Below are positions 39,790 through 50,372 of a DNA stretch of 64,000 bases, piece after piece. Position numbers and translations under genes: made by a program. The notes under the pieces are model-generated. The model saw only the letters and a program-made list of their open reading frames with translations, did not search any database and was not told the origin of the DNA. Positions within the stretch are counted from its first letter, which is position 1, and each line of letters begins with the position of its first letter. The stretch is from Magicicada septendecula (Eukaryota > Arthropoda > Insecta > Hemiptera > Cicadidae). The stretch is from the NCBI GenBank assembly GCA_034769895.1, contig CM068371.1:403293969-403357968 (forward strand), read 5' to 3'.

Positions 39790-39830
39790 GTCTATTACTG
39801 CTGAATGTTATCGTAATACGTCGCAGCCGA

Positions 39831-40151
39831 TTATAAGTTGAATGGTAACCCATTTGCGACTAGAAACACTACTGGTATAGTTACATTATTATTTGTGAGG
39901 TCGAGTGACACTTGCTTCTTCACAGATTTATTTTGGCATCCAGTAGCTCCAATTATGATGATATTATTCACAGGTAAAGTGGGTATATGTATTTGATTTC
40001 CTTGTTGGATTCTCTCCAGTTCTGTGCTATCGATTAAAGAAATATTTGACCCCGTATCTATTATGATTGTCGATTGTGTTCCATTTAACTTAGTCATGAT
40101 ATTGATAATTTCATTATTGTGAGTGTGTACATTAATATTTTCTTCTTCCAT
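39831..40151 (-). pseudogene. Retropepsin-like protease
   Basis: 106 codons with IIIDTGSNISLID, the active-site Asp loop, and GATGCQNK downstream. Size and position between Gag and RNase H fit a Ty3/Gypsy protease that cleaves Gag-Pol. It is in a different frame from the RNase H piece and overlaps no stop-free link, so the polyprotein is broken. Confidence 0.75.
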
Positions 40152-40288
40152 GAGATCCTCTCTAATATCTTTTAAATAATGATTAGTGATGATTGTTATT
40201 GTCTGGTCAGTGATAAGTCTTGTCGTTCATCATATTTCCCCAAGAGATTGGTTCTGTGATGGGCTGTCTTCAGTTTTCACTGCCTCTA

Positions 40289-41101
40289 TTAGTTTAAATG
40301 AGGGCTTCCCTCACTATCCCTGTTTTCTGGTGGGCTTTGTGGTTGGTTTGGTAGTGGTTCCTGTCTGGTTCCAGGATTGTTGTCCACCGGTCCACTATTT
40401 CCTCCGTATTGGTAGTTGTCATTGCGCTGTGACTGGTTATAATAAGTGTTGTTCGTTTGGGTCCTTGGGTAGTACCGTCTTTGGTTACCTTGAGGTTGTG
40501 ATTGTATATAATTCACGTTGTGTCGGTAGTTGCGGTTTCGGTTATCCCTGTCTCCTTGGTTGTGCCGATTATCGTAGTTATTATAATTGTTATTTCCCCG
40601 ATAATTATTATTCCCTTGATTATTATTCGGGTTGTTATTATGGTTCCTATTCTGGTTATTATATTGGTTTGTCTGAGGATTATTACTCATATTTTGATTT
40701 TGTTGATGGTAGTTGTCGTTATACCGGTTATATTTGGTATTCATGATGCGGTTTCGTTGATACTGCCCCTCATGCTTATAGTATTCTAAGAAGTTAGCCA
40801 TAGCTTGGATTGTCTTAATCTGGCTGTATATTCTGCCGTTCTTAATCCCTTCTTCATAATGATAAGATAATTGTATTACTAAGTATTCCTCAGGAATCCT
40901 GGGCTCCAGATTTCTGGCCATGGGGACCTTGCCTAGGAAGTACAAGGTTGGAGACTGTCCTGCGTGCGCCTCATACCGACCGTTACTTAAATCATTTCTA
41001 ACCATATTTTGGGGCGACTCCGACCAATACTTCTTGCTTAATTTGCTCGCACTTTTCTGCTGTTTCCTGTCAGAGTCCCTCAACCCTCTTTTTAGTTTCA
41101 T
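40289..41101 (-). CDS. Gag C-terminal part, Asn/Gln-rich
   Basis: 270 codons. The first ~115 residues look like the end of a capsid domain (SKLSKKYWSESPQNM, then IPEEYLVIQLSYHYEEGIKNG). The remaining ~150 are a low-complexity Asn/Gln/Tyr/Arg tract with RNxxYNRYN-type repeats, likely the RNA-binding nucleocapsid substitute; no zinc knuckle. The coiled-coil half lies in a separate frame upstream (41070-41321 and to 41766). Confidence 0.65.
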   Translation of the reverse strand: MKLKRGLRDSDRKQQKSASKLSKKYWSESPQNMVRNDLSNGRYEAHAGQSPTLYFLGKVPMARNLEPRIPEEYLVIQLSYHYEEGIKNGRIYSQIKTIQAMANFLEYYKHEGQYQRNRIMNTKYNRYNDNYHQQNQNMSNNPQTNQYNNQNRNHNNNPNNNQGNNNYRGNNNYNNYDNRHNQGDRDNRNRNYRHNVNYIQSQPQGNQRRYYPRTQTNNTYYNQSQRNDNYQYGGNSGPVDNNPGTRQEPLPNQPQSPPENRDSEGSPHLN

Positions 41102-41766
41102 CTTCGACGTCGTTTATTTTACTTAACACTTCCTCACGGACCTGTCCTACTGTTTCGTTGGTCTTTTCTATTTTTTCATTGGTCCTTTCTAATTTTTCAT
41201 TGATCTCCGTTATTGTCTGCTTTATTTCTTCACGATATTCTATCAACTGTTGTTTTAATTCTTCTTTATTCTTCTCATTATCTTCCTTCAGGTGTTGTAA
41301 TATTTCATGGTTCTTTTTCAACGTTTCATTATTGCTTTCGATTTTATTATTCAGTGTTTCGATATCCTCCTTTATTTGTTTCTTTACTTCTTCACTATTT
41401 TTCTCATTATCCTCTTTTATTTGTTTCTTTAATTCTTCACTATTTTGTTTTAATATTTCCCTGTCTTCTTTCCTACTTTTTTCGCATTCCTGCTTGTCCT
41501 CCTTTCTTCATTCTTCCATTTGTTTTAATTTTTCATCATTCTTTTTTAGGAATTATATTATGCTATCCCATCTCATTTCTTCTGTAATCCTATTTGGTTC
41601 TGCCGGGGTTAATATCGTTTTGATTTCCTCCACCGGGGTTGCTTCTTTTTCTTCCATGTCTAGTTCGGTTTCTTCTCCTTCTGTGCCCTTACGCGAAGTT
41701 GCTCTCCTCATTTTGTTTATTTTTTCCGCAATCGCCGCTAGAATATTATGTTTTCTTAAATTCTAG
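41070..41766 (-). pseudogene. Gag N-terminal coiled-coil part
   Basis: From an ATG near 41711 the - strand reads an acidic start (RKGTEGEETELDMEEKE) and then a long Glu/Lys/Gln heptad coiled coil with repeats of EELKKQIKEDNEKN type. Stops near 41560 and 41515 interrupt it; the open stretch 41070-41321 ends just before the C-terminal Gag frame. Long + strand open frames here are shadows of this repeat. Confidence 0.6.
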
Positions 41767-42025
41767 CCTCACTAGTTGTGCGCCAATTTATTATATTTAC
41801 TGATGTCTCCCGTGAAATTCCCAAGTTGCGGTGCCAATTTATTATCTACCCATTATTTCTTTATAATAGCTTCTATTTTATATATCTTATAACTCCCGCA
41901 AGTAGTTATCCACATGTATAGAACAGTACCAATCCCAATACCGTTTTTTCCTCTGATCTGATGTTGTATAATTTTATTTCCAGTTTTAGGTGCCAAATTG
42001 TTTTATTTTAAAAACAATTAAAATT

Positions 42026-42690
42026 CACGATATTAATTGATGACTCGGACACTTGGTGAAACATATTAATACAAAGGTTTTGTAAAATATATAAAAACAC
42101 TTGGTAAGTTTCACAAATTTTTTAATTAACTCTGACAGCTGTTTCGACTAACTAAGCCATTGTCAAAGAGGCGAATGAATGAAAATTACTAAACACAGGA
42201 TGTGAGTGGAGTGAAGGTGGTGAACATCTGTTTAGGGCATATCTGGAACATCTGTGTTGAGATGGCGAGGGGGTGTGTGCAAGAGACAAGGGAAGGTCAG
42301 GTGTCTTTAAAAACTAAATACAATCATGAATGCAAAATATAAAATTAACTAAACTAAATATAATCTGAATGTAAAATATAAAATTAACTGAACTAAATAA
42401 AAACTGAATGCAAAATTTAAAATAATGATGAACATTCAAAATAATATAAAATAAACTAAACTAAATAACAGATTTTAAGAAAGAGGATACACAAAATTCA
42501 GTCTGTTCATTGGTTAAATTTTTGTTATTTTTTATTGCTTTTTTAATTTCTAAAATTTCTAACAAATCCATTTTTTTACCTTTTTGTATGTTGTGGAGTA
42601 GTGTTCTGTTTTTTGTGTCTATGAAGTGATTGTGTTGTAAGCAATGATCTGCAAAACCTGTATTAGATGTATTGGTTAAATACACATTCA
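42026..42690 (-). mobile_element. Penelope-like element 3' fragment in right LTR
   Basis: A - strand frame at 42461-42691 has FADHCLQHNHFIDTKNRTLLH and GKKMDLLEILEIKKAI, the conserved tail of Penelope GIY-YIG endonucleases. Further along (42142-42165) is a degenerate hammerhead-like core. It replaces about 615 bases that are present in the left LTR (22690-23305), so insertion came with a deletion, or the two LTRs diverged structurally. Confidence 0.75.
42142..42165 (-). ncRNA. Degenerate hammerhead-like core of Penelope fragment
   Basis: Sense TGACAATGG, then GCTTAGTTAGTCGAAAC. It has the same overall layout as the other cores here (conserved left strand, short hairpin, GAAA), but two core positions deviate from CUGAnGA. 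Downstream of the GIY-YIG frame, as in other Penelope-like elements. Confidence 0.35.
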
Positions 42691-44399
42691 TTTGTTATGT
42701 GTTCCAATAAAGTTTATTAGTGAGTGAAAAAGTGTCACAGTGTAGACTAGTCTTTTCTTATTTAGTTTTTTAAGTCAGTTTATACTTATCACATTCCTTT
42801 ACATCTGATGATTTTTCTCAAAGTTCATTTTTCTTTTACAATTTATCAAGTATATCTATTCTTTCAATTTCAATTAATTTTTGTTTTAAAATTTCTTCTT
42901 GTCATAGTATTATTATCCATAATATCATTTCAGTTCATTACAATTTTATTTCTAATTGATTTTTTCTTTTTTATATAATTATATGGAGCTGCATGGATTT
43001 TTTCATCTTTTCTTCTCTGAATCCAATAATGAAGTAACGAATTTTTTTGTAAATGTTTGGTTGTCAAGGCACGCCATTGGTTGAAAGCCAAGCCTATTCC
43101 TCCCATTGGTTGAAAACATCTTTTACATTGTTAGACATAGTTACTGATTTTGATACAATATTAACAAATATTTTTAAATTAGTATAATCTTCTTATAGTA
43201 CTATCAGTCCTTAAGATAATAACACTATTGTATTGCTTTTCTTTCATAAATTAATTTGAAACTAAATATGAATAGTTTCTGTACAGTATTTATCAAGTTA
43301 CTGTTTTAACAATTTTGTTTTTATTATTAATTTATTTATAACTAATCCTTTTAATATACATTATGTTTCTCGAACGTTATATAATCAAATCTAATATGAT
43401 TACATACATTTTGCCCTTAATTACTACTGTTAACAATGTTAAATTTTACAAATTTCTGATTTTTACTATAGGCTTCTTATGGCCTAGTGCATCTGAAGTT
43501 CATTACACTTTTATTATAACAGATTCCTTTATTTTTTATAGAACTTAACTATTTTAAACACAAATACAATGAACTAATGTATAATATTTGATTATTCCTA
43601 ATCATTTTAAAACATAATACAATTCTTTTTTAACATGCTATGCAAATGCCAGTCTTCAATACATGAATTACATTCCTACTCACATTAATTATCATTCAAT
43701 AAGTATTCTGTTTTACCATTATATATCCTTTTTAACACAAACAAATAATTACAACTATTCCTTAACTATTATTTCTTATTCTAAAACATTAACATTAATT
43801 CTACCTATCTCATAGGCGTAGTAGGTTTTAGTTTTTTACCCTATACTTTATTATTATTTTTTTCTTTTCTCATTAAGTATTATTTTTAATTCACTTCACA
43901 CTTTGTTTCTACTACTGATTTTCAGTTAGTATCACTTTCTTGGTTTTTTATTCACTGGGGACTATTCACTCAACTCACCTTACCAATAAAATTGCATGTT
44001 TATTATATAATGGTTTTATTCCCTTTGTATTCTAATAACAATATTCCTTATCATTACACAAATTACATTTATCTACTTATAGTTGTACATGAAACTACTT
44101 ATTTTTATATCTACAGTTCTGTACTTCCATTATTATATTTATTATTATTGGGAAAGGGGTTGTGTTAATGTCATAATGTTATTCATCTTTATCTTTCACA
44201 CTGCCAATGAATTGGGTTTTGTCACCGTCTTAGTCCTTGTCCAGTTTCTATGTCAGTATTGTGCTACATTCTAATACTCCTATTCATTAATTCTTTGATA
44301 CATTGATTTTCTTCATTCCATCAATGTTGTAACTTCTTTTTCTTTTAACTGGTAAATGCTTCTTTTATAGATGGGCTACTTTATGTAATGTTATAATAT

Positions 44400-45282
44400 A
44401 TTACATCACACTAACAATTTGAATACCAGATGTTTGGAAAACAGTCCACTAGAGTTCAGCATGAACAACATTGCATCTAATATTGTATATCGACAGGGCT
44501 GGAACAGCAAAAGTTGAAAACATAAATATACCTGATTACTGATCAAAGGGTTAAAGACTTTAAAGAATATTATAATAACCATTATTAATAACTTTTAATT
44601 GATTGCTATTTTGATATGAAATATAGTGCACTAAAGACTATAAATATGTAGTGTGATTTATGTAGTTTAAATTCACTTCCACCACCACTTTGCAGTACAC
44701 TCCTTAGTACAAAGATTCTCTGTAAAACAAAACTGATTTTACACAATTGTGTGGGGATATTTTGTGCTAAGATACTCATGTGCTACTAAGTGAAATAAGA
44801 AACAGAATTTCTTCTTTGAAAACTTTATACAAAAAATATTTCTGAAATTTTTGTAATGTTTTGATTGATGTTAACCTTAAACTAAGAGCAGATAATACAT
44901 TTTAGCATCCATTCAGTGGTGTCATACCTTGCTATATTTAGCAGTAATAGTGTTTATTTAATTAAAAATATGTCCTCACTGTTCACCCATGGTACCCATA
45001 ATTTTTCTATCAGGAGAGTTATTGACCAAGATTTGGGGGGGGGGGGATGGTGGCAGTAGTAGGGGGTTTGCTAGTTATAGCCTATTATGTACGTTAAATC
45101 AGAGCCACTAGCAAGCTGGTATTGTATGCATACATATTTTACCTGTAAACCTTATTGACAACCTACTACCGTGGCTTGCATAAGCCAACCTACCCTTGGC
45201 TTCGTCAGAGTCACTTTTTGATAAATTTTAGTTATTATCAATGTTTAAGTTTGATATAAAACTTATTTGCTTGCTTTCGCAG
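44400..45282 (+). other. Intron 5, distal part
   Basis: Ordinary AT-rich intron. It has a G10-11 run near 45035-45046 and a weak CTGACGA-hairpin motif on - at about 45178-45215 that lacks the GAAA. It ends with a pyrimidine-rich GCTTTCGCAG acceptor. Confidence 0.55.
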
Positions 45283-45455
45283 CTAACAAGTTATGGGCTG
45301 TGGTTAACGAAGCATTGAGAGTAACTGAAGAGGAAGCAGTAAGTGCAGCCTCTGAAGTTGTCGGGAGTTCACCACGATCACGTCTTCCTGGAGTACCTGC
45401 ACATACATTACAAAGTATTTCAAATTCATTAAATACGCAACTCACACAACTTCTG
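45283..45455 (+). CDS. Host gene exon 6
   Basis: Acceptor TTTCGCAG, donor CTG|GTAAGT, phase 1 to 0. It encodes ANKLWAVVNEALRVTEEEA, an amphipathic helix, then a Ser/Pro hinge and HTLQSISNSLNTQLTQLL, a second helix. It continues the helical tail of exon 5 across the 24 kb intron without a frame break. Confidence 0.75.
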
Positions 45456-46337
45456 GTAAGTGTTGTTCATGTAAAGCATATTTGTGTGTATGTGTGCGTG
45501 CATATTTATTCACTTTCATATATTTGTCAAACATTTGTTAAATGTAAATTCATGATCTTGTATAGCTCCTAGGTATATATTAATATTGCAAGTAACTTCT
45601 ACTTTTGGTAATTATTTCGTGATATTGTAGTATATCTTTAAATTCTATTTAGTTTAGCGGTTTTATTGGTTTCTTTGAAACCTACAACAGTCATGATCAG
45701 TTTAGATAATGTAGAAGCTGGCTTGTACTATTAATTAAAATGAATTAAAAATAAATATTTCATTTAATTCAAAGTTTATAATTACATTCAAAGTTTCTTG
45801 TAGATAGGAGGGATAGGGGTCACTAGGAATTAATGTTTAAAAATGCAAGTATGATTCTTCTGAAGCTATGTTCACTGATTGTGTATATTTTCTATGCTTT
45901 AATATTCTGTACTGGAAGGAAACACAATATCTTTAAAACCAAGAAACACAGCCTAAATGGTTCATTTCAGTGTACTTGCAGAAAAAGTACAGCCTTTTTT
46001 TTTTCATTAGTCCAGTGAATTCCTTGAATTCAAAAACATAGTAAATGATTTGGAATTCAAAACACAAATTTTTAAAATGAAGTATCTTATTTTTCATTAA
46101 CCAGCATTGTGTGTGTGGTGTGTGAGTGTGTGCAAATGTGTGTGGTGTGTGAGTGTGTGCGTGTGTGCGTGTGTGTGCAGCGCGGGGCTGTTTGTACTCA
46201 GTGTACAGTATTATTTTACAAATACGTTAATTCTTTGCCCATAGTATTTTGGTGTAGTTTAAGTGGTTATAGTGTATGTTTCCTAATGTGTGTGCAATAC
46301 TACATGCCTACTGTCAAATCTGTGTTAACATTTTCAG
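45456..46337 (+). other. Intron 6
   Basis: 0.88 kb, AT-rich, with a (GT)n-like imperfect tract near 46106-46178. No gene seen; the acceptor is ATTTTCAG. Confidence 0.6.
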
Positions 46338-46449
46338 AACATAATGACAGCAAGGGATGAGGAAAGGGAAAGATTAAGACAGGAGCTTCAAAGATCCCGT
46401 GAACAGTTACATGCACTTCATGAAAGACATGATCATGCACATGAGCCAA
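46338..46449 (+). CDS. Host gene exon 7 (coiled coil)
   Basis: Phase 0 to 1, donor CCAA|GTAAGA. It encodes a strongly charged coiled-coil helix, DEERERLRQELQRSREQLHA, then LHERHDHAH. In RhoGEFs such as ARHGEF2 a C-terminal coiled coil mediates oligomerisation or microtubule/partner binding; here that role is inferred only. Confidence 0.75.
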
Positions 46450-47676
46450 GTAAGAAACGTATATTTTAAAATTGCAAATACGTTTTAAGCAGTTTTGAAT
46501 GTAATTTACATTTCATCTGTAATAGTTTGTTGTTTTCTTTTTTTAATACATTAACTTCACAAGATGTTTAAAAGTTTTATTGACATTTTTACAATGCTTT
46601 GTGGTTAATTTTTAGCAAAATGATTTTTAAACAATAGTAGGCAGTCCAATAAGTGTAAAATAAGCTTTTGTTTATTTTGGTTAATTAAAGTAAAATTAAC
46701 CTGTGCTTAAGCACATTATAAATTAGTTAATATAAAGTGGGGAATATTTAATAGATGTGCATTGAATGCATAACGTATTTTTAGAAAAAATATTTTTAAA
46801 ATGTCCTAGAAACTTAGTGTGATGGGAATATTAAAAGAGTCAAAGTGAATAAGTGTGTAATAAAAATATGGGCTGATTTTATTTAGAATAGATTATAATT
46901 GATTTGAAACTGGAGTTTTAAGGCTTGATTTAAAGCTTATTTGTGATTTATATTCTGTAACAGACTTGAAGGCTGTTGTGTATATACAGTGTAAACTTAA
47001 TAAATTTCATTTTAATTTAATCCGTTAGTTCTATTCTACTCAGTTATGTATAGAAAATGCGTGGTAGTAAATAGTTCAATTATGCTAATTGCTTTTTAAA
47101 ACATTATTCATAATTTTAGCTGTCTGTTAATTGTGGCTTGTAGTTAAATTGTCAATTTGTTTTGTTCACTGAATATCACTGGCATAATTACCCATTTACA
47201 ATTATACTTGTTTATTACTGTTTAACTATTTATTAATTATATTTTCAACACCGTTTTCACATGAAATGTTACGTTTCCATGTGTTTTTTCCTTATATATA
47301 CTCTTTGTCTTCTTATGCCTGTTTACAATAATTATTTTCTTCAGAAAATATTTGATTTTATGACAGAGGTATGCCAGACAAACCAGATACACATAACTGT
47401 GAAACAAAAATTAGTTTTACAGTGAGATGTTTTGATTTCAGCCCTTGATGTCTTCCAAGTGATAAATAAAATGTTATAACAATTACAAAATACCTATAAA
47501 GCGATAGTATTTAACAATGAATACCATTTAATAATTTAAACACATATTTATGTAAATATGAATAACTGAAATTGTATCTCACATGTTAGATTGATTAGGT
47601 ATAATTTCCATTTTTCTGGGTAATTTGGCACAGCTTTTGTTGTGTAGCTGTAGTAAACTTAAAGATGAAAGGGATT

Positions 47677-47729
<53 letters not shown>

Positions 47730-48117
47730 GCGTGTAAAATAAAGCATTTTTAAAAATTACTCCGCACTCAGTTAGTTTTCTTTCTGTTGCATGTTCTGCA
47801 GTTGTAGTCACAAACATAGTTGCATGTTGCACAAGTGCACCATCACAATGTAAAATTTAGCAGTTCCCATTTGTACACTGTATTTTATATTGTGTAGCCT
47901 ATAAATGTTTATGTCAAAGTGTCACTTTTGTTATCTGCCTAATGCCATAATATGTTAGGTTTTATACTGACTAAATATGTAAAGTCTAAGTACACACACA
48001 AAAATCCCTTGTTTAAAGAAATTCTACAGTATTTGAAATGTACATTACTATTTTATTTTAGGTTTGTCAGAGATGCTGCTCATAAATTTATTGAATTACA
48101 AATGGTTTACAGGAATT
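46450..48117 (+). other. Intron 7, proximal part
   Basis: 1.7 kb, AT-rich and CpG-poor, with a (TG)n/(CG)n compound tract at 47684-47735. No gene seen before the Penelope-like insertion. Confidence 0.55.
47684..47735 (+). repeat. (TG)n/(CG)n tract
   Basis: TG repeats with an internal GCGCGCGCG block in intron 7. Confidence 0.9.
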
Positions 48118-48197
48118 TCTGTGTAATATTTACCGTATTTCTTCCATTGTGTGCCTTCGTGTTACGTTCGATTGATTTACGCGTTTCGAAACATATG

Positions 48198-48209
48198 TTT
48201 CGTCTTCAG
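48198..48209 (-). ncRNA. Hammerhead-like core without stem II (left arm)
   Basis: Sense CTGAAGACGAAA: the two conserved strands of a hammerhead core abut with no hairpin between them. The same shortened motif is in the right arm at 50281-50292. Confidence 0.3.
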
Positions 48210-48338
48210 AAATAAAATATCGCTCTTAGCGAGGTAGTTAAATATTAAAATTGCAAATATTGAAAAACAATTCCACACATATTCGCGTTACATGAATGCG
48301 CACTCGAGTCGGACCGATTGGAAACTGACTGTCAATAG

Positions 48339-48700
48339 CTATTGTGTAAACAGGTTTATTGCGGTATCGTAGAGTGGGTTTGATTTGAAATTTAAATGAT
48401 TGTTTGGCACGAAGTCACTACTGTGTACGTCATTGTACATTCTATATATTTCAAATTCTTCACAGGCGTTCATGTAAGCGCCTTTATTACAAAAATATAT
48501 GGGTTTCAAGTTGGAATTAAAGCTTGTGTATTTATGATTTTCGTTTATCAAGTGATGTGCGTAGTTGGATGGTGCTGTCTGACCCTTCAAATTGTGCTTT
48601 AGTGTGTGTTCAATAAAACATTTTTGGAAACCCCTTCCCGTTTGGCCAATATAAAAGCATTCACAATCATCGCAAGATAATTTATACACCATCGTTTTCT
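48339..48700 (-). pseudogene. Inverted copy of GIY-YIG endonuclease
   Basis: The - strand reads VYKLSCDDCECFYIGQTGR followed by the rest of a GIY-YIG nuclease, ending with FKSNPLYDTAINLFTQ. It matches the + strand copy at 49795-50162 but keeps the Gly of YIG that the + copy has lost. The open frame continues to 48833 only by reading antisense through the start of the RT. Confidence 0.85.
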
Positions 48701-48739
48701 TTTCTAATTCTAAATTCACAAATGCAACAAACCAATTAG

Positions 48740-49330
48740 ACCCCTTGTTACGTTTACTACAGCACCAGGATTTCGTGCAGCCAAAAGACTTGTAAAAGTC
48801 ATTAGGGACAGTATAGATATAAAAAACAACCACACTATTGCAAATTTCATTGACTTATAAATAAGGTTTAAAATGTTAAGTTACCCCCTAATTATAAATT
48901 GGCCTCCTTTGACATTATCAACTTGTACATTAACATACCAGTTAGGGAAACGCTGCAGATTCTAAGTAATAACTTGTTTGAAAGTAACAAATTAAATGCC
49001 CAAATGGTAGAAGAGCTAATGGGCCTACTTGAAGTCATTTTAGGACAAAATTATTTTACTTTCAATGACCAATTTTACAGTCAAAGTGATGGTTTAGCAA
49101 TGGGCTCGCCGCTGTCTGGTTTGCTTGCTGACATTTATTTGAATTTCTATGAAAACACAGCTTTTCTAACAACATTCACAAAAATAACATCATATTTTAT
49201 GCACGTTAAGTTGATGACACATTTATAATATACAAAGGTACTTTGCGACAGATTGAAAATTTTAAAAACTTTATGAATAATATAAATAAAAGATTTAGTT
49301 CACTCTTGAAACTAAAACAAATAATAAATT
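48740..49330 (+). pseudogene. Penelope-like reverse transcriptase, broken
   Basis: RT motifs: FDIINLYINIPV (motif A region) near 48906, YSQSDGLAMGSPLSGLLADI near 49077-49133, and a VDDTF box at 49210-49224. The codon before VDD is TAA (49207-49209) where Tyr is expected, and VDD is in a different frame from the upstream motifs. The polymerase is dead at its catalytic loop. Penelope RTs are related to telomerase; this assignment rests on the DGLAMGSPLS motif. Confidence 0.85.
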
Positions 49331-49337
49331 AAACTTT

Positions 49338-50162
49338 TTGGACTTAACAGTTACTAAACACATTGATAAACTGAAATTCAATATCTATAGAAAACCAACC
49401 ACCACCTATGTAACCATACCTGTCGACTCACATCACCCGTTTTCACAAAAAATGGCAGCCTCTAATTGCTTTATACACAGACTTTTAACAGTACCTCTTG
49501 ACGAAGAGGATTGTAATGACAAACTAAACACAATAAAATACATAGCTCAAGCCAATGGCTACAGTAGTTCCTTGATTGACAACCTCCTCAGAAAACAAAA
49601 GTACAAGCTATCTAAACCTCGTATAGAAAAAGACACAAAAACCATTTTTATTTCAACGACGTACGCCAACATAATGCCAAAAATTTTAACTAGTGTGTTA
49701 AATAATAACAATAGAACCGTAATATTTAAAACCAACTATAATCTTATGAACATACTCTGTAATAAAATAACTATACCTTTAGAAAAGAAAAAGGGGGTGT
49801 ATAAATTATCGTGCAATGGTTGTGAATGCTTTTATATCAGCCAAACAGGAAGGGGTTTCCAAAAATGTTTTATTGAACACACACCAAAGCACAATTTGAA
49901 GGGTCAGACAACACTATCCAACATAAAATCCAACTATGCACATCACTTGATAAACGAAAATCATAAATATACAAGCTCTACTTCCAACTTAAAACCCATA
50001 TATTTTTGTAATAAAGGCACTTACATGAACAACGCCTTGGAAGAATTCGAAATATATAGAGCGTACAATGACGTACACAGTCGTGACTTCGTGCTAAACA
50101 ATCATTTAAATTTCAAATCAAACCCGCTCTACGATACCGCAATAAACTTGTTTACACAATAG
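49338..50162 (+). CDS. RT thumb and GIY-YIG endonuclease of Penelope-like element
   Basis: 274 codons. The first ~130 residues are the RT C-terminal/thumb part (FNIYRKPTTTYV, HPFSQKMAASNCFIHRLL). The GIY-YIG domain starts near residue 153 with VYKLSCNGCECFYISQTGRG and continues with the ALEEFEIYRAY and NPLYDTAINL segments. This domain nicks target DNA. The Gly of YIG is replaced by Ser (YIS), and the upstream RT is broken, so the copy is inactive. Stop at 50160-50162. Confidence 0.85.
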   Translation: MDLTVTKHIDKLKFNIYRKPTTTYVTIPVDSHHPFSQKMAASNCFIHRLLTVPLDEEDCNDKLNTIKYIAQANGYSSSLIDNLLRKQKYKLSKPRIEKDTKTIFISTTYANIMPKILTSVLNNNNRTVIFKTNYNLMNILCNKITIPLEKKKGVYKLSCNGCECFYISQTGRGFQKCFIEHTPKHNLKGQTTLSNIKSNYAHHLINENHKYTSSTSNLKPIYFCNKGTYMNNALEEFEIYRAYNDVHSRDFVLNNHLNFKSNPLYDTAINLFTQ

Positions 50163-50280
50163 CTAGTGACAGTCAGTGTCCGACTCGAGTGCGCACTCAT
50201 GTAATGCGGATGTGTGGAATTCTTTTTCAATATTTGCAATTTTAATATTTAATGACCTCGCTAAGAGTGATTTTTTATTT

Positions 50281-50292
50281 CTGAAGACGAAA
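50281..50292 (+). ncRNA. Hammerhead-like core without stem II (right arm)
   Basis: CTGAAGACGAAAC follows the GIY-YIG stop by about 120 bases. It is in the same position as the full motif of the second Penelope-like element (61830-61855) but lacks the hairpin. Confidence 0.3.
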
Positions 50293-50372
50293 CTTATGTT
50301 TTGAAACGCATAAATCAATTGAACGCAACACGAAGTCATACAACGGAAGAAATACAGTAAATGTTACACAGA

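Larger units (their letters stand above)
41789..44395 (-). repeat. Right (5') LTR of Gypsy-like element
   Basis: Sense LTR start TATAACATTAC at 44395, end near 41789. Next to it is a TTGGCGCACAAC primer-binding site (41775-41786). It contains a Penelope-like fragment at 42026-42690 and otherwise matches the three segments of the left LTR. It preserves the empty target sites of the LINE (43289-43300) and of the TG...CA insertion (43759-43762). Confidence 0.85.
48119..50372 (+). mobile_element. Penelope-like element with inverted 5' arm
   Basis: A + strand Penelope-like retroelement (RT then GIY-YIG endonuclease) preceded by an inverted partial copy of its own 3' part (48119 to about 48720), the arrangement typical of Penelope pseudo-LTRs. 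The two arms pair as an inverted repeat of at least 550 bases, with outer edges at about 48119 and 50372. The arms differ by many substitutions. No clear target duplication is visible. Confidence 0.85.

Noticed and set aside
40186-40789. Tyr/Gly- and Val/Ile-rich + strand open frames
   Set aside because: Antisense shadows of the Asn/Gln-rich Gag tail on the - strand.
41158-41766. Long Ser/Phe-rich + strand open frame
   Set aside because: Antisense of the Glu/Lys coiled-coil Gag repeat.
43363-44274. Hydrophobic open frames in the LTR, also at 36388-36615
   Set aside because: Repeated only because the LTRs are copies; AT-rich non-coding sequence gives Phe/Ile/Tyr-rich readings.
45178-45215. 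CTGACGA plus hairpin on the - strand in intron 5
   Set aside because: The stem is good but the GAAA strand is absent; at most a decayed Penelope end.
48701-48833. N-terminal half of the - strand GIY-YIG frame
   Set aside because: It reads antisense through the beginning of the + strand RT; it is a product of the inverted-arm junction.
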